From Calothrix sp. PCC 7716 (GTDB lineage Bacteria > Cyanobacteriota > Cyanobacteriia > Cyanobacteriales > Nostocaceae): a stretch of 64,000 nt of DNA. The stretch spans positions 7,506,580 to 7,570,579 of the forward strand of contig NZ_AP025018.1 in assembly GCF_019977735.1 (NCBI RefSeq). The letters run 5' to 3'. The notes beneath the pieces are model-generated. The model was not told the origin of the DNA and did no database searches. It saw only the letters and a list, made by a program, of their open reading frames with translations. A program made the position numbers and the translations under genes. The first letter of the stretch is position 1, and each line of letters begins with the position of its first letter. Below are positions 11,601 through 17,315 of this stretch, in pieces.

Positions 11601-12698
11601 TAACTTCGTTAGCTTTTCAGAAGCTTCTGGGTCAGTGGCGCCTTGTTCTTCTAATTCAAGTGCTTGCTGTTTGAGAAAACTCTTACGCTTCTCATGTTTT
11701 TCGCAGTAGTATTCTGCCGTTTTGCGAGGGTCAGACGCTATCTCTTTAAGCTTTTTGGCTTCTAGTTCTACTTGTTCTGCCAAATCCTTTACCCCTTTGG
11801 GAAAAGAAGCTATAGGTTGAGAGATAGCTGTTTCGGTTAGTTCAGATAATGTTTTTCCCCCTAACCAAATTTCCTGAGTGTATAAACCAGGTTTGATCTG
11901 TGCTTTGGTGGCGCCTAAAGGATTATCTTTATCGCTACCTTTAAACGAAGATACTGGTATGATTATATCAATAGTAGGTTTATTATTCTCATCCTGATAA
12001 GTGAGTTCCTTATCAAATAATACGGTTTTACCGTTTAGGTTTTCTGGTCTAAATGTCCCCTTAGCAGTTCTATCATATGGATCATCTCCGCTACCTTCTT
12101 TCCAGCAAAGTCTATGTTGAAGTAAAGCATATTCATCTTCTTCTTGATGACCAACCAGTTCTTGATATAATTTAGTTGTTATTTGCCCATAACCGTCTCC
12201 GGTCATCTCGTAAGCTTGATTATTGTCGATAATTCCACCGTTCTCACCGTTAGCATCATCGACTACTAGAATATTAACTGTTTTGATTAAAGAATTTTCA
12301 CAAGGGCTTGTTAATATATTATATGCTGCTCTGTCTTTTGAGTCAGGATAAATTCTTTCAATAATAGGAAGACATTCTGGAGGTCCATAGGTGAGCCGAG
12401 TACCTTGTGCTAGCAACAGTACGTGACCATCTGGATGATTATTTTTAAGTTGTTCAGCGGTAATTTTTTCGTCAATGTACGTTGCCGAAAAACTTTTATC
12501 TGGGAAGAAATACTCTAACTCTGTGTTTTCTAGCTTATCTTTTAAAATGGAATTTGGATTGTTAGTATCATTATCAGTATGAACCCACTGTTTTAGGCGG
12601 ACATCAAAATGTTTGACTGACAATACCATGTTTTTAATATAAAAGGGTATAGTATATTTACTTAATTTTATTTCTTGGTTATTAAATATTGCATCCAA
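2607..12698 (-). CDS. Giant multidomain protein: RNA-polymerase-like, RNase H fold, SF1 helicase, AlkB-like, SLOG and NADAR domains
   Basis: One uninterrupted frame of 3363 residues. From the N-terminus: residues about 160-700 resemble two-barrel RNA polymerases of the RdRP/QDE-1/YonO type, with DGYGQI near 168, WKEG near 197, VIPSKKL near 427, FRSPFLNSNG near 452, the metal-binding signature DYDGD at 580-584 and ISVGVINNYL near 644. Residues about 1668-1805 form an RNase HI-like fold (APEAEY around 1712-1717) lacking most catalytic acids. Residues about 1825-2270 are an SF1 helicase of RecD/Dda type: Walker A GFAGTGKTY with K1856, DEAS, GDEAQLPPVG, YVAMTRF. Residues about 2295-2456 resemble an AlkB/2OG-Fe(II) oxygenase (H2376-R-D2378, a later NEHAA and RWSIN). 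A SLOG-like Rossmann domain lies near 2886-2965 (VSGSGPWRG, GGAKGTD) and a NADAR/YbiA-like domain near 3022-3145 (FLSAEQAFFAYK, FWEGKG). Domain names are family inferences; the fusion is seen directly. Likely nucleic-acid processing, possibly replication, transfer or defence. Confidence 0.9.
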   Translation of the reverse strand: MDAIFNNQEIKLSKYTIPFYIKNMVLSVKHFDVRLKQWVHTDNDTNNPNSILKDKLENTELEYFFPDKSFSATYIDEKITAEQLKNNHPDGHVLLLAQGTRLTYGPPECLPIIERIYPDSKDRAAYNILTSPCENSLIKTVNILVVDDANGENGGIIDNNQAYEMTGDGYGQITTKLYQELVGHQEEDEYALLQHRLCWKEGSGDDPYDRTAKGTFRPENLNGKTVLFDKELTYQDENNKPTIDIIIPVSSFKGSDKDNPLGATKAQIKPGLYTQEIWLGGKTLSELTETAISQPIASFPKGVKDLAEQVELEAKKLKEIASDPRKTAEYYCEKHEKRKSFLKQQALELEEQGATDPEASEKLTKLNAQIETESSIYKLIKKDLQGHGQLLETEKVKGELSRFLQNEWKDTSIGKNLSFERAMVIPSKKLQDGEVFIPHYKEDQLVPNFRSPFLNSNGMCVSTNTMVRDVLGPDGKPLKGVVAVSDETSEKIYNRLCKQIQELIPALEQQNAKPEGIEEIFNQNQKFKLEASTKEEYNQKIKEKIDFTDKFNQYITKLQELGYKINPLPRESEQERQARDYDGDTIGFELAEKYPNLTAEAIERNLPQNAYDPTIKFKKQSFYKEDGSQPEFEKIAIHMADEISVGVINNYLTKVEALESEITILLEYGEEKDQLEYVQKVANYYEKILDQDIPDQYLDYLQKFVDIVKNEPLTQESVLRAMGLNQLMYREMIAEATFENQIAVDMKKSSRKPDVEVIEANEKVLHRNVNYIKDKKKSDVYIDQGIQPTGNSPVEILISKVNQYFETSRLESRELTQFSKLFKGVDYTHQQYLQATLAKREYDKEFNNATRLSKRRETEKGLSASIDIGGGKTLDVTNILKYNHPQIWNAQKIRLRVSPVDPEKRGLGGHKYRVYAQINDELEDGKPKFRTLGTISKEQEWKLEELGVQPGAQITSTKISLKPGLSEAQVKLAFQKASEIAQNFRSAIPDDQKLPMAAATYALSTTRESFGSSKTQDKSEVEQEIEKQKKVSNFVFTVFSDEIENQLEKLQFNDFVLTGYKYNLENEATEAQNLGQIQEVRFNISEQVNKAGNSIVKDVIEVKDPQTGEYKTFANINANDNKLPIGTTATGIIEKGEVYTATVTTKVPGQPEVTFTVKELQKFQAHDQVFNGEKVNLTISCNKLEREDYVVYFQNGAKEEKLGTIAEESLKNGIKEGWLAEKPGQSGQKLQLQLNSISTGDNAFVIGKTPEGNLLRINVEKKLQNKEFKNQEVSARVNAYDKLYVYTAKIGDVSLGVIGQHHERIQRDLEKKTGRQSSNRSNTLSQPEKLITTGVIKENQFQTTIPVIITSNDGTCKLTIDPESVRYPETWVKRHQLVEKQKEVSPAEQKNNKLFEKITERPTILFQSRRDKSEGLVRLAVDSKKAKATEKFLKSSGIKYEKLPQSQAKLEARKGMTVFMLDESTITPEKKEQIIQRTGSIKDSTIPPKPIPVVREQTLYFKDPNQEYTLPDGNKENREGIGIVVPLQDGKALSEWLESKNLNSGYLQQGNVAVFGIEKSELNDKLQRYLNRTLGKPIDITTVAGFKKYESFNQEINQKIETGSLVKLDFVAPKSEYSKILQSLPNRAKKLNQEEAPLPMAPAKPLELDSDIKNAEAEVLNNQTSSNVATITFKGIANENNMATTGVEITTTDNDGYIRTRSLGEYLGNATAPEAEYKAAILGMKTAQELGITDIKLEGSSQTIICQLQGKYSVKADNLKQLNQEAKELLGKFNSIEINLVDAQHTKNAKLTAELILKREIKKDQVEENKAPIDYSKLKEQQKVALDKMLAFTQQAKSGNPKDNEFLLTGFAGTGKTYVIQQLLKALQLEKKICLTAPTNNAVKVLSEMAKSQGLEADAKTTHSLLGLKEQVDPETGEAFFAADPRNKPKYRQYDIIVVDEASMLNSKLYEELKTIQQQGILVIYMGDEAQLPPVGEAESPVFKIENSAKLTEVMRYGGEIGKVVQNIRDNLDNSNPSRIQTSQDGSLVEISKADLKDTLIKLFTSEQFKEDNGSVKVIAYTNRRVDQLNELIKNELFGKDSEEYVRGMRIIAREPIVNGDKILLSTAEELTIDTATKIKENGYNAWFIEGTNESNEPVTFKTLANDSKDRFKKDVDTLFKTEGSKPKGERDYLSVISYKNQYGNVRPAYAITAHNSQGKTIKLGVVDDNNIGYRLKMALNEENPTKRAQGIKEHNQLRYVAMTRFQDKIYVLGDERQREIPNQTQTNEPVKLPSAKEANSTKAIEILGKVSEEKVQQLRSHLETHLEPLLENDKSNYSPGRQVAWVGAKWDLKEKDFKPGVQDDKLMELVKQVYPDADIVLVAYSKDPGAGINYHRDDSYAAIEARSINIGNSEWGYRAAKEQMAWTKEENTKAPYQEFKLESGTVTRFNCKNEHAALNTEAGRWSINIWSIKNDLGKENSVRQKFDNFIASNQEARAIVQSSADLTIKSNEWTPGGEIKVERSYSSQREATRNTLQNAKQLTVEELITIGNQTAARAANPQIPDNLTISGKPIPMNYALHNYGDPPQVPVSTTIEAMRGYGRVHTTRGVDYQKAYSIKEGDIAIAVGKNNEQVAFRVGKQYEITEQMIKDPAYQQAWANWEKHSPKELTQSQASKDKIYGLFIEPLGDYVNGKVVPFPPIQQQKSTTSPTNKKEWARYAPEGKQAYEVSSVGDSRFSALNAKLKDGRTIEEAYQLDVKGYRTQGNDWRLGKGKPPLNPISKEELYQAYKALWQEWAKENPRLIQELAEKSKGQVLTDRFANTEISQARALAEILNERQQFQLPNPLANLKPLNSAVAEHMKKDVAMAEVATQFIGKTAAPSETPSSTRNYTEAWGQLANTGTYTKEDTIMVSGSGPWRGVTESQIQQTFNQHYIPLLDKAIEAQSSFVVGGAKGTDQLVQAYLQENGYKLEQTNKGYTIATPTEKLIDVAAPPSNASQVPQQVTTTKEIAPGINLTSRSPDPLGAVLTSTTVKSQNAGAIANDYPVSFRDNKEMPAGNYGPETYAEAKPAGQPFLSAEQAFFAYKESLPLNEPRVQLMAEIQQAKFEQYPQIMQAVTERGGAEWLKQCSYLVSSGKPNFWEGKGLESPYIRALTQGYTKALENSKAVAAENQPEQPVKSTNRKPSQQETLISENKNENLNTEIKQALSNPSSRRQDSIDSTLDAIKQSTIQNLQYWHEAAQKLGRTEKYLNRIQEVTDKYTQDSSYNLEKAFKAMSQDIKELQQINDTIKLAQNIVKVLGKTDINGIMSVKTENYKSYQIAAKLEDNTYIIKDKNDKVLLFIKDGKTKANNLTEEVINDFRFMNFRIENGLQNVKRELIER

Positions 12699-12781
12699 CT
12701 AAAATTTGATATTATTACAAATTAATTATTAAGCGTTTTATAAACTTATATAATTGAAATATTCACTTTCTTTAAAGCAGT

Positions 12782-12943
12782 ATGTTTAGTCTTGAATATT
12801 TAGAAAATATGCCCTATATTGAATTAAATATTATGCTACGTAACGGTGAAATACTAGAATGGTTAATTCCAGATGAGTGGTGGGGCGAGATTGGTTTAGC
12901 TTGGGCTGAATATCAAGCCGAAACTAGTTACGGTCTATATTAA
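12782..12943 (+). CDS. Small hypothetical protein, 53 residues
   Basis: A short frame from ATG 12782 to TAA 12943 lies between the divergently placed giant gene and the end of the relaxase gene. Its product begins MFSLEYLENMPYIELN and ends in an aromatic, acidic tail (WLIPDEWWGEIGLAWAEYQ). The composition is protein-like and not that of a random AT-rich frame. No strong ribosome binding site is visible and no family is recognised. It could be a small regulator expressed opposite the mobilisation genes. Moderate confidence that it is real. Confidence 0.45.
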   Translation: MFSLEYLENMPYIELNIMLRNGEILEWLIPDEWWGEIGLAWAEYQAETSYGLY

Positions 12944-12951
12944 CTAAAATA

Positions 12952-14700
12952 TTAATAAGAAATATCCATAGCTTTATTTTGATTGCTTGTTAGTTGTTTG
13001 TTTACTAATTTTTCCCAATACAGTTTATCTGTATTTTGAGGTTTAGCAGCAATCAAAATATTTTTATCAAGGTCGTAGGTTGCGATTTCTCTGTTATTTA
13101 TAATAGACGAAACAGCCAGTTTATTACTATCATCAATTGTAATTGTATACTCTTTGCCGTTTACTTGTTTCATCCCTCCAGCAAGTAGTTTGATTTTCCC
13201 GCTTTGATTCGCCCTGTGCCAAATTTTACCTATTGTAGGCAGTAAACTTTCTGCCCAGAGTTTGTCTTCTGTAGAAATTTGATTAGCTGATGGTATTAAG
13301 GTTACGTGCTGCGGTTGTGCAGTTGGAGCGGAAGTCGTTTCTGTTGAAATAGTTGGCTGTGGAGGTTTTACTATGTCCACAATTTCAGGTTTATTTGCCT
13401 CATTTCTGGTAAGAGGCTGTTTCTGTACCTCATATGAAGTTACCTTGGTCAATTTTTCTAAGCTAGTCTTGCTATCGTATAGTGTGTCAATTGCAACTCT
13501 TACTTGTTTTCTATACTCAGCTGCTGGGTCGGTTATATCAAGCGGATTAATTTTAGTTTGTGGTGTTAGGTCTTCCTCTTTTTGTCTTGATGTAACCTCT
13601 GTACCAGTATTTTCTTCCTTGAGACTTTTACTGGCGCCAGACACACCCTTCTTAGGTTGATTTTCTTCTAGTAATACCGGGGTAGCAATTATATTACCAA
13701 CTTCTTGGTTTTGATTATTTTCATTGAGTGCTGGTGTGTTAGCGATTTGCTGAGAGCCATGATTACCATCATCACTGTTATTATTTGTGCTTTTGGTGAT
13801 GCTGGGAGTAAGTAGAAGTTCCTGCCCCCTGGAGCGCGCTTTTACTAGGCTGTCATAATCTCCTTGGGGGTTGTACTCAAATCCAAATTCAGCTTGGAGA
13901 TTTTTCCAACTGTAGGGCTTGTAAACTTGATGACCAGCGATTATGACGTTCTCATGGATGTAACTAAACCCTAGTAGCTCCTTTCCTTTTAGTTTTGGTA
14001 GTACTTGTACTCTACTTTTTTCGAGATATTCAATAAAAGTTGAGATATCACGGTTAGGGCTGTTTTCAATCGCTTCTGCTATTGCTTCCCGGATGATTTC
14101 TTTGCTAGTGGGAGTTTTGTGTTTACTGTTTACTGCCCTAATACTTTTTGAGCGATTGGGGCTAATTGGAGTATCTATACCGTACTCTTGTTTTAACCTA
14201 TTGGCTATAGATTTATTTGTTGTGGGTGTTACCTCTAGTCCTGACTGAGCAGCTAGGCGCCTTGTTGACACTTGGGAATTGAAATAGTCGTAGGAATCTC
14301 GAACTAAGCTACCGTCCAACCTAATACGAGAAGCTATTATATGCAGGTGTTCGTGGTCGCGGTCATGATGACGAACTGCAACGTATTGACTTTCTGCCTC
14401 AGTAACTAACTCGTTTTTAGGCAAATACCCTAAATCCTTGAGGTACTCCTGTGCAACATAACAATATTGACTATCGGACAAATGCTCGTGATAGTCCTGA
14501 CGGTGAGCAATTGAGATAATCAAGTGCGCGCATTGTCGCTTGACTGACTTATTAGAATATTTAGTATTGAGAAACTGCTGGTTAAACTCATCTGGGGTTC
14601 TTCCTGCCATATTGGTTTGAATAATTGCAGCATCCTCTTTCCCCAGCACATACTGAAGCGTTTTAAGGAAATTAGGCTTTTTATAAATGACAGGAATCAC
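12952..14700 (-). CDS. Relaxase / mobilisation nuclease (PF03432-type)
   Basis: The 582-residue product begins MIPVIYKKPNFLKTLQYVL and carries the three-histidine metal-binding motif HHDRDHEHLHIIASRI around residues 110-125, as in MobA/VirD2 relaxases that nick one strand at oriT and stay attached to it through a tyrosine (Y6 or Y17 are candidates). After about residue 200 there is an unrecognised linker and a C-terminal region (about 480-580) rich in Gln, Lys and hydrophobic residues. No coupling protein or type IV secretion genes are in the window, so mobilisation would need other functions. A MobC-like protein is encoded about 10 kb away at 24636. Confidence 0.88.
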   Translation of the reverse strand: MIPVIYKKPNFLKTLQYVLGKEDAAIIQTNMAGRTPDEFNQQFLNTKYSNKSVKRQCAHLIISIAHRQDYHEHLSDSQYCYVAQEYLKDLGYLPKNELVTEAESQYVAVRHHDRDHEHLHIIASRIRLDGSLVRDSYDYFNSQVSTRRLAAQSGLEVTPTTNKSIANRLKQEYGIDTPISPNRSKSIRAVNSKHKTPTSKEIIREAIAEAIENSPNRDISTFIEYLEKSRVQVLPKLKGKELLGFSYIHENVIIAGHQVYKPYSWKNLQAEFGFEYNPQGDYDSLVKARSRGQELLLTPSITKSTNNNSDDGNHGSQQIANTPALNENNQNQEVGNIIATPVLLEENQPKKGVSGASKSLKEENTGTEVTSRQKEEDLTPQTKINPLDITDPAAEYRKQVRVAIDTLYDSKTSLEKLTKVTSYEVQKQPLTRNEANKPEIVDIVKPPQPTISTETTSAPTAQPQHVTLIPSANQISTEDKLWAESLLPTIGKIWHRANQSGKIKLLAGGMKQVNGKEYTITIDDSNKLAVSSIINNREIATYDLDKNILIAAKPQNTDKLYWEKLVNKQLTSNQNKAMDISY

Positions 14701-14804
14701 ATTTGTATCGTTAATTTGTTTGCCTGTGCTTCATTTAATAGCAATATTTGTATAACTATTTATAAAAAATCAATATTATTTACGTGAATTTACTGTTAAA
14801 AAAG

Positions 14805-14831
14805 AAACTATCCCTCTTTAAGAGATAGTTT
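14805..14831 (-). terminator. Rho-independent terminator after the 89-residue gene
   Basis: An inverted repeat (AAACTATC paired with GATAGTTT, plus two further pairs across one mismatch) ends the gene that stops at 14841. On the reverse strand it is followed by a T-rich run (TTTCTTTTTT), the classical intrinsic terminator layout. Confidence 0.75.
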
Positions 14832-14840
14832 ACTTATTAA

Positions 14841-15110
14841 CTAGCGGTTGGGTTGTAGTAGTACGGGATAACCAATTTCTGTACAATCTATATAGATGTA
14901 TCCTTCTTCATGCCAGTTACTACTAATACCAGGAAGATTTTTCAGAACTGCGAGAGATTTGACTCTATCAGAAACCATGTACATCAAAGCTAAGTCAGCT
15001 TCTTTAGTTTCGCCTTTCTTGATTTCTTCTGGTAATAGCTCTAATTTTGCCTCAGTATAATATTTCCCACTCGATTTAAAATATACCAACCTTGCATAGT
15101 ATTTATCCAT
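14841..15110 (-). CDS. Hypothetical protein, 89 residues, expressed from a shared structured leader
   Basis: The product begins MDKYYARLVYFKSSGKYYTE and ends in SNWHEEGYIYIDC... with a proline-leucine tail. It is a small soluble protein with several aromatic residues and no recognised domain. It is a single-gene unit: an intrinsic terminator follows at once, and its 5' region carries the same hairpin leader found before seven other small genes at 39-44.5 kb, although this gene lies 24 kb away from that cluster. That shared leader is the best clue that it belongs to the same regulon. Function unknown. Confidence 0.7.
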   Translation of the reverse strand: MDKYYARLVYFKSSGKYYTEAKLELLPEEIKKGETKEADLALMYMVSDRVKSLAVLKNLPGISSNWHEEGYIYIDCTEIGYPVLLQPNR

Positions 15111-15156
15111 TTTACTTACCTAAATGCTTGCACGTATTTGGTGCGTAAGCACTTGT
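15111..15156 (-). promoter_or_regulatory. Shared hairpin leader, copy A
   Basis: Reading the reverse strand: ACAAG, then the hairpin GTGC-TTAC-GCAC at 15141-15152, then a spacer containing GTGCAAGCATTTAGG, then the start codon. It is the most divergent copy of the eight-member leader family but keeps the hairpin position and the 4-base-pair stem. Confidence 0.6.
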
Positions 15157-15176
15157 TAAAAAATGCTGATGTTTTG

Positions 15177-15212
15177 GACGAATAATTCAATATTGAACAC
15201 TTCGCTAATTGA
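15177..15212. repeat. 36-bp dispersed repeat, copy 1
   Basis: A 36-base segment starting GACGAATAATTCAATATTGA recurs at 24435-24470 with four differences, all transitions. Its core TTCAATATTGAA is a perfect palindrome. Both copies sit in intergenic DNA, one behind the leader of a small gene and one behind the adhesin gene, and may be remnants of a small repeat family. Confidence 0.65.
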
Positions 15213-15403
15213 AAATAATTTTAATAGCACTAATGTATTATTGAGTTATGTAAGAGCTAAAAGCTAGACGGTATTTAGCTTACAGATAATGATATTGAAG
15301 CGCGAAAATTAGCAAAACACAATTGGCGCCATTTAGTCAAGTCATCTAAATTTATATGGCGCCAACGGAAGCTGTTAAAGAATTTTGAGCATGTAATCAA
15401 AAT

Positions 15404-15769
15404 TTACTTACCACGCAAATTATCCAGTGCAGCCTCACCTGCTTCTAAATACACTTGATGAAATTTTATTCTATCCTGTTTTTTCTGTTCCAAATATTGC
15501 TTGGTGCGTTCAATATTTCTTTCTGCTTGTTTATGATACTTTTTGGGTGCAGCTTGTGCTTCTTGAATTCGTTTCTGTAAATATTCTTTATCTTTTTTTC
15601 CTTCAACAGTTTCACCTTTTTCTTCTAAATTGATAACTATTTTCATTGTGTCAACTAATTGTTCTACAGTTCTTACATGATTGTTATGCTCATTTATACT
15701 GCGAATAATAGAGCGTATAATAATAACTACAACAATTAATATTACGGCAGTTGAAATAAATTCACTCAC
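15404..15769 (-). CDS. Membrane-anchored coiled-coil protein
   Basis: The 121-residue product begins with one strongly hydrophobic segment (residues about 6-20, TAVILIVVVIII) followed by a long, highly charged helical region rich in Glu, Lys, Gln and Arg, so it is predicted to be a single-span inner-membrane protein with a cytoplasmic coiled coil. No family is recognised. It is separated from the 89-residue gene by about 290 bases that include two GGCGCC palindromes and no other gene. Function unknown; a structural or stalk-like role would fit the shape only. Confidence 0.65.
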   Translation of the reverse strand: MSEFISTAVILIVVVIIIRSIIRSINEHNNHVRTVEQLVDTMKIVINLEEKGETVEGKKDKEYLQKRIQEAQAAPKKYHKQAERNIERTKQYLEQKKQDRIKFHQVYLEAGEAALDNLRGK

Positions 15770-15971
15770 TGTATTAACCTCCTAGAAAGATGACAATTTT
15801 GTTTAAACTAGCTTAATAAGTTATAATTTAAGGAACTGAAGCAGTTATCGCCGGGAATATGAGAGCTAAATTAGGATAAGACCTGGTAATAACTGCTATC
15901 TGTTACTATTATTATCTTGTTATTTAAGTAAATGCTCATTTGAGTAGTTATTTAAATAAGCGATTCTGAAA

Positions 15972-16130
15972 TTAGCTTGAAAGAGTGGTAGCACCAATTG
16001 CAATCACAATTCCTGTAGTAGTGATGGCTAATGTTACAACAGGAATGTCATGAGTTGCTACATAATCAAAACCCATAACAACAAGAACAAATAAAATAAC
16101 AAAACCGAAAAGACCAAGAATCGTTGACAT
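15972..16130 (-). CDS. Small two-span membrane protein, 52 residues
   Basis: A short frame from ATG at 16130 to TAA at 15972 encodes MSTILGLFGFVILFVLVVMG, followed by DYVATHDIP and a second hydrophobic stretch ending in GATTLSS. Two membrane-spanning helices joined by a short polar loop are predicted. A ribosome binding site (AAGGAGT) lies eight bases upstream of the ATG, which supports the gene. It lies between a signal-peptide protein gene and the coiled-coil membrane protein gene, all on the same strand. No family is recognised. Confidence 0.65.
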   Translation of the reverse strand: MSTILGLFGFVILFVLVVMGFDYVATHDIPVVTLAITTTGIVIAIGATTLSS

Positions 16131-16251
16131 AGACGTAAACTCCTTATTTACTAAAACTTAAATACTTACTTCAAAAAAATCAAAACCAATAACGCAAAAG
16201 CAAAGATAAAAATAATTTACGGGTTCATAATCAGGTGTAATAATTTACTAG

Positions 16252-16617
16252 TTAATTGAATGGGTTCACATCAGTAACGTAAGCAGTTGTATTCGTTGTT
16301 GGATTAAAAAGCGAGTACCAGTTACCACCTGGTTGATCAAGATATGTTAGACGAAGATGCCGACCAATTGATACGTTTGGTTGTGAGTTATACCATGCAA
16401 CATACTTTTTTCCCTTAAAGAGGAAGATACCTCGGAATGCTCCTCCTTGCGTATCATAACCATGATCTTCAATCATCTCGACTGTGCTGACAGTATAGTC
16501 AACTTGAGCGATAATTGTCAGTGAGAGGTTTTGATTAACGTTTTGAGCAATAGATTGTTCAACTGGAATAGCAAAAAAGAAAAAAATAGCCAGAAAACAA
16601 AAAATTAATTTCTTCAT
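16252..16617 (-). CDS. Small exported protein
   Basis: Starting at ATG 16617, the product is 121 residues with a typical signal peptide (MKKLIFCFLAIFFFFAIPVE, cleavage plausible near QSIAQ). The mature part is a small beta-rich domain with Tyr, Gly and Asn (FRGIFLFKGKKYVAWYNSQP). A nine-residue upstream extension in the same frame lacks signal-peptide character, so MKK is the likelier start. It is probably periplasmic or surface exposed. Family not recognised. Confidence 0.7.
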   Translation of the reverse strand: MKKLIFCFLAIFFFFAIPVEQSIAQNVNQNLSLTIIAQVDYTVSTVEMIEDHGYDTQGGAFRGIFLFKGKKYVAWYNSQPNVSIGRHLRLTYLDQPGGNWYSLFNPTTNTTAYVTDVNPFN

Positions 16618-16641
16618 GATAATGCCCCTACATGCTAAAAA

Positions 16642-16869
16642 CATTTGCTAATATCCCTTAAATTAGATAGCTCACGCGCTTTAACTCACTGTTTATTAAC
16701 AAAAGTCCAAGAAGCTCAAGGAGAAAAACAAGGCGCCTTAGCATCATGGCAAAACTGTCTAAAATATGACCCAGATAACTAGTCACTAAAAAAACTAGAC
16801 TGGAAACTACACGAATTAAACACTTGGAAGCTAGATGCTCGTAAAGCTTTAGCGGATGAAAGAAAGTAG
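16642..16869 (+). pseudogene. Decayed TPR-like gene fragment
   Basis: In one forward frame this stretch reads KVQEAQGEKQGALASWQNCL, then KYDPDN, an in-frame stop, and SLKKLDWKLHELNTWKLDAR. The pattern Gly-x-x-x-x-Ala-x-x-x-Trp-x-x-x-Leu then Asp-Pro-Asp is that of a tetratricopeptide repeat helix pair. There is no start codon, there is an internal TAG, and the frame ends after about 70 residues. I read it as the leftover of a larger TPR protein. Confidence 0.45.
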
Positions 16870-17315
16870 GTAGATACATGGCTTTAATGGTATGTAAGCT
16901 TTGAATTACTACGTTCTGTTCCTATGTATGTGCTTATAATATAAATACTCATAGGACTGTACATCCTTAAAAAGGTTGGATTGCAACATAATTTTTCTCC
17001 AACAAAATGACTCATACTAAAGTTGGAAATAAACATAAACAGTACAGTAGGGTGGGGCTTGAGTACCGGACAAAATCCATATACATATATAAGCAAGCTA
17101 CCGAGGCTTTAAAAGAAATTCTTTCAGAGCAAATGTATTTGTTAGTATTTTTAGACTTAAGACATTGATTGCAAAAAGAAACTTATGGAGAACGGTACAA
17201 CTGTTGCTATAAGTTGGAAAAGATAAAATCAGTACGTGGTACTAGGCGCCCTTTAATTCCTTAAGAAAAAACAACATAAGTGTCTTCTAGTCAGAAATAC
17301 TGATAAATATAAGTT
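16870..17315. other. Intergenic, no gene recognised
   Basis: About 450 bases between the decayed TPR fragment and the group II intron. Short frames here have no protein-like composition and no ribosome binding sites. I see nothing I can support in it beyond being the 5' exon side of the intron. Confidence 0.5.

Noticed and set aside
13373..13660. Forward frame inside the relaxase gene
   Set aside because: It has low-complexity hydrophobic composition and no ribosome binding site, and overlaps a well-supported gene.
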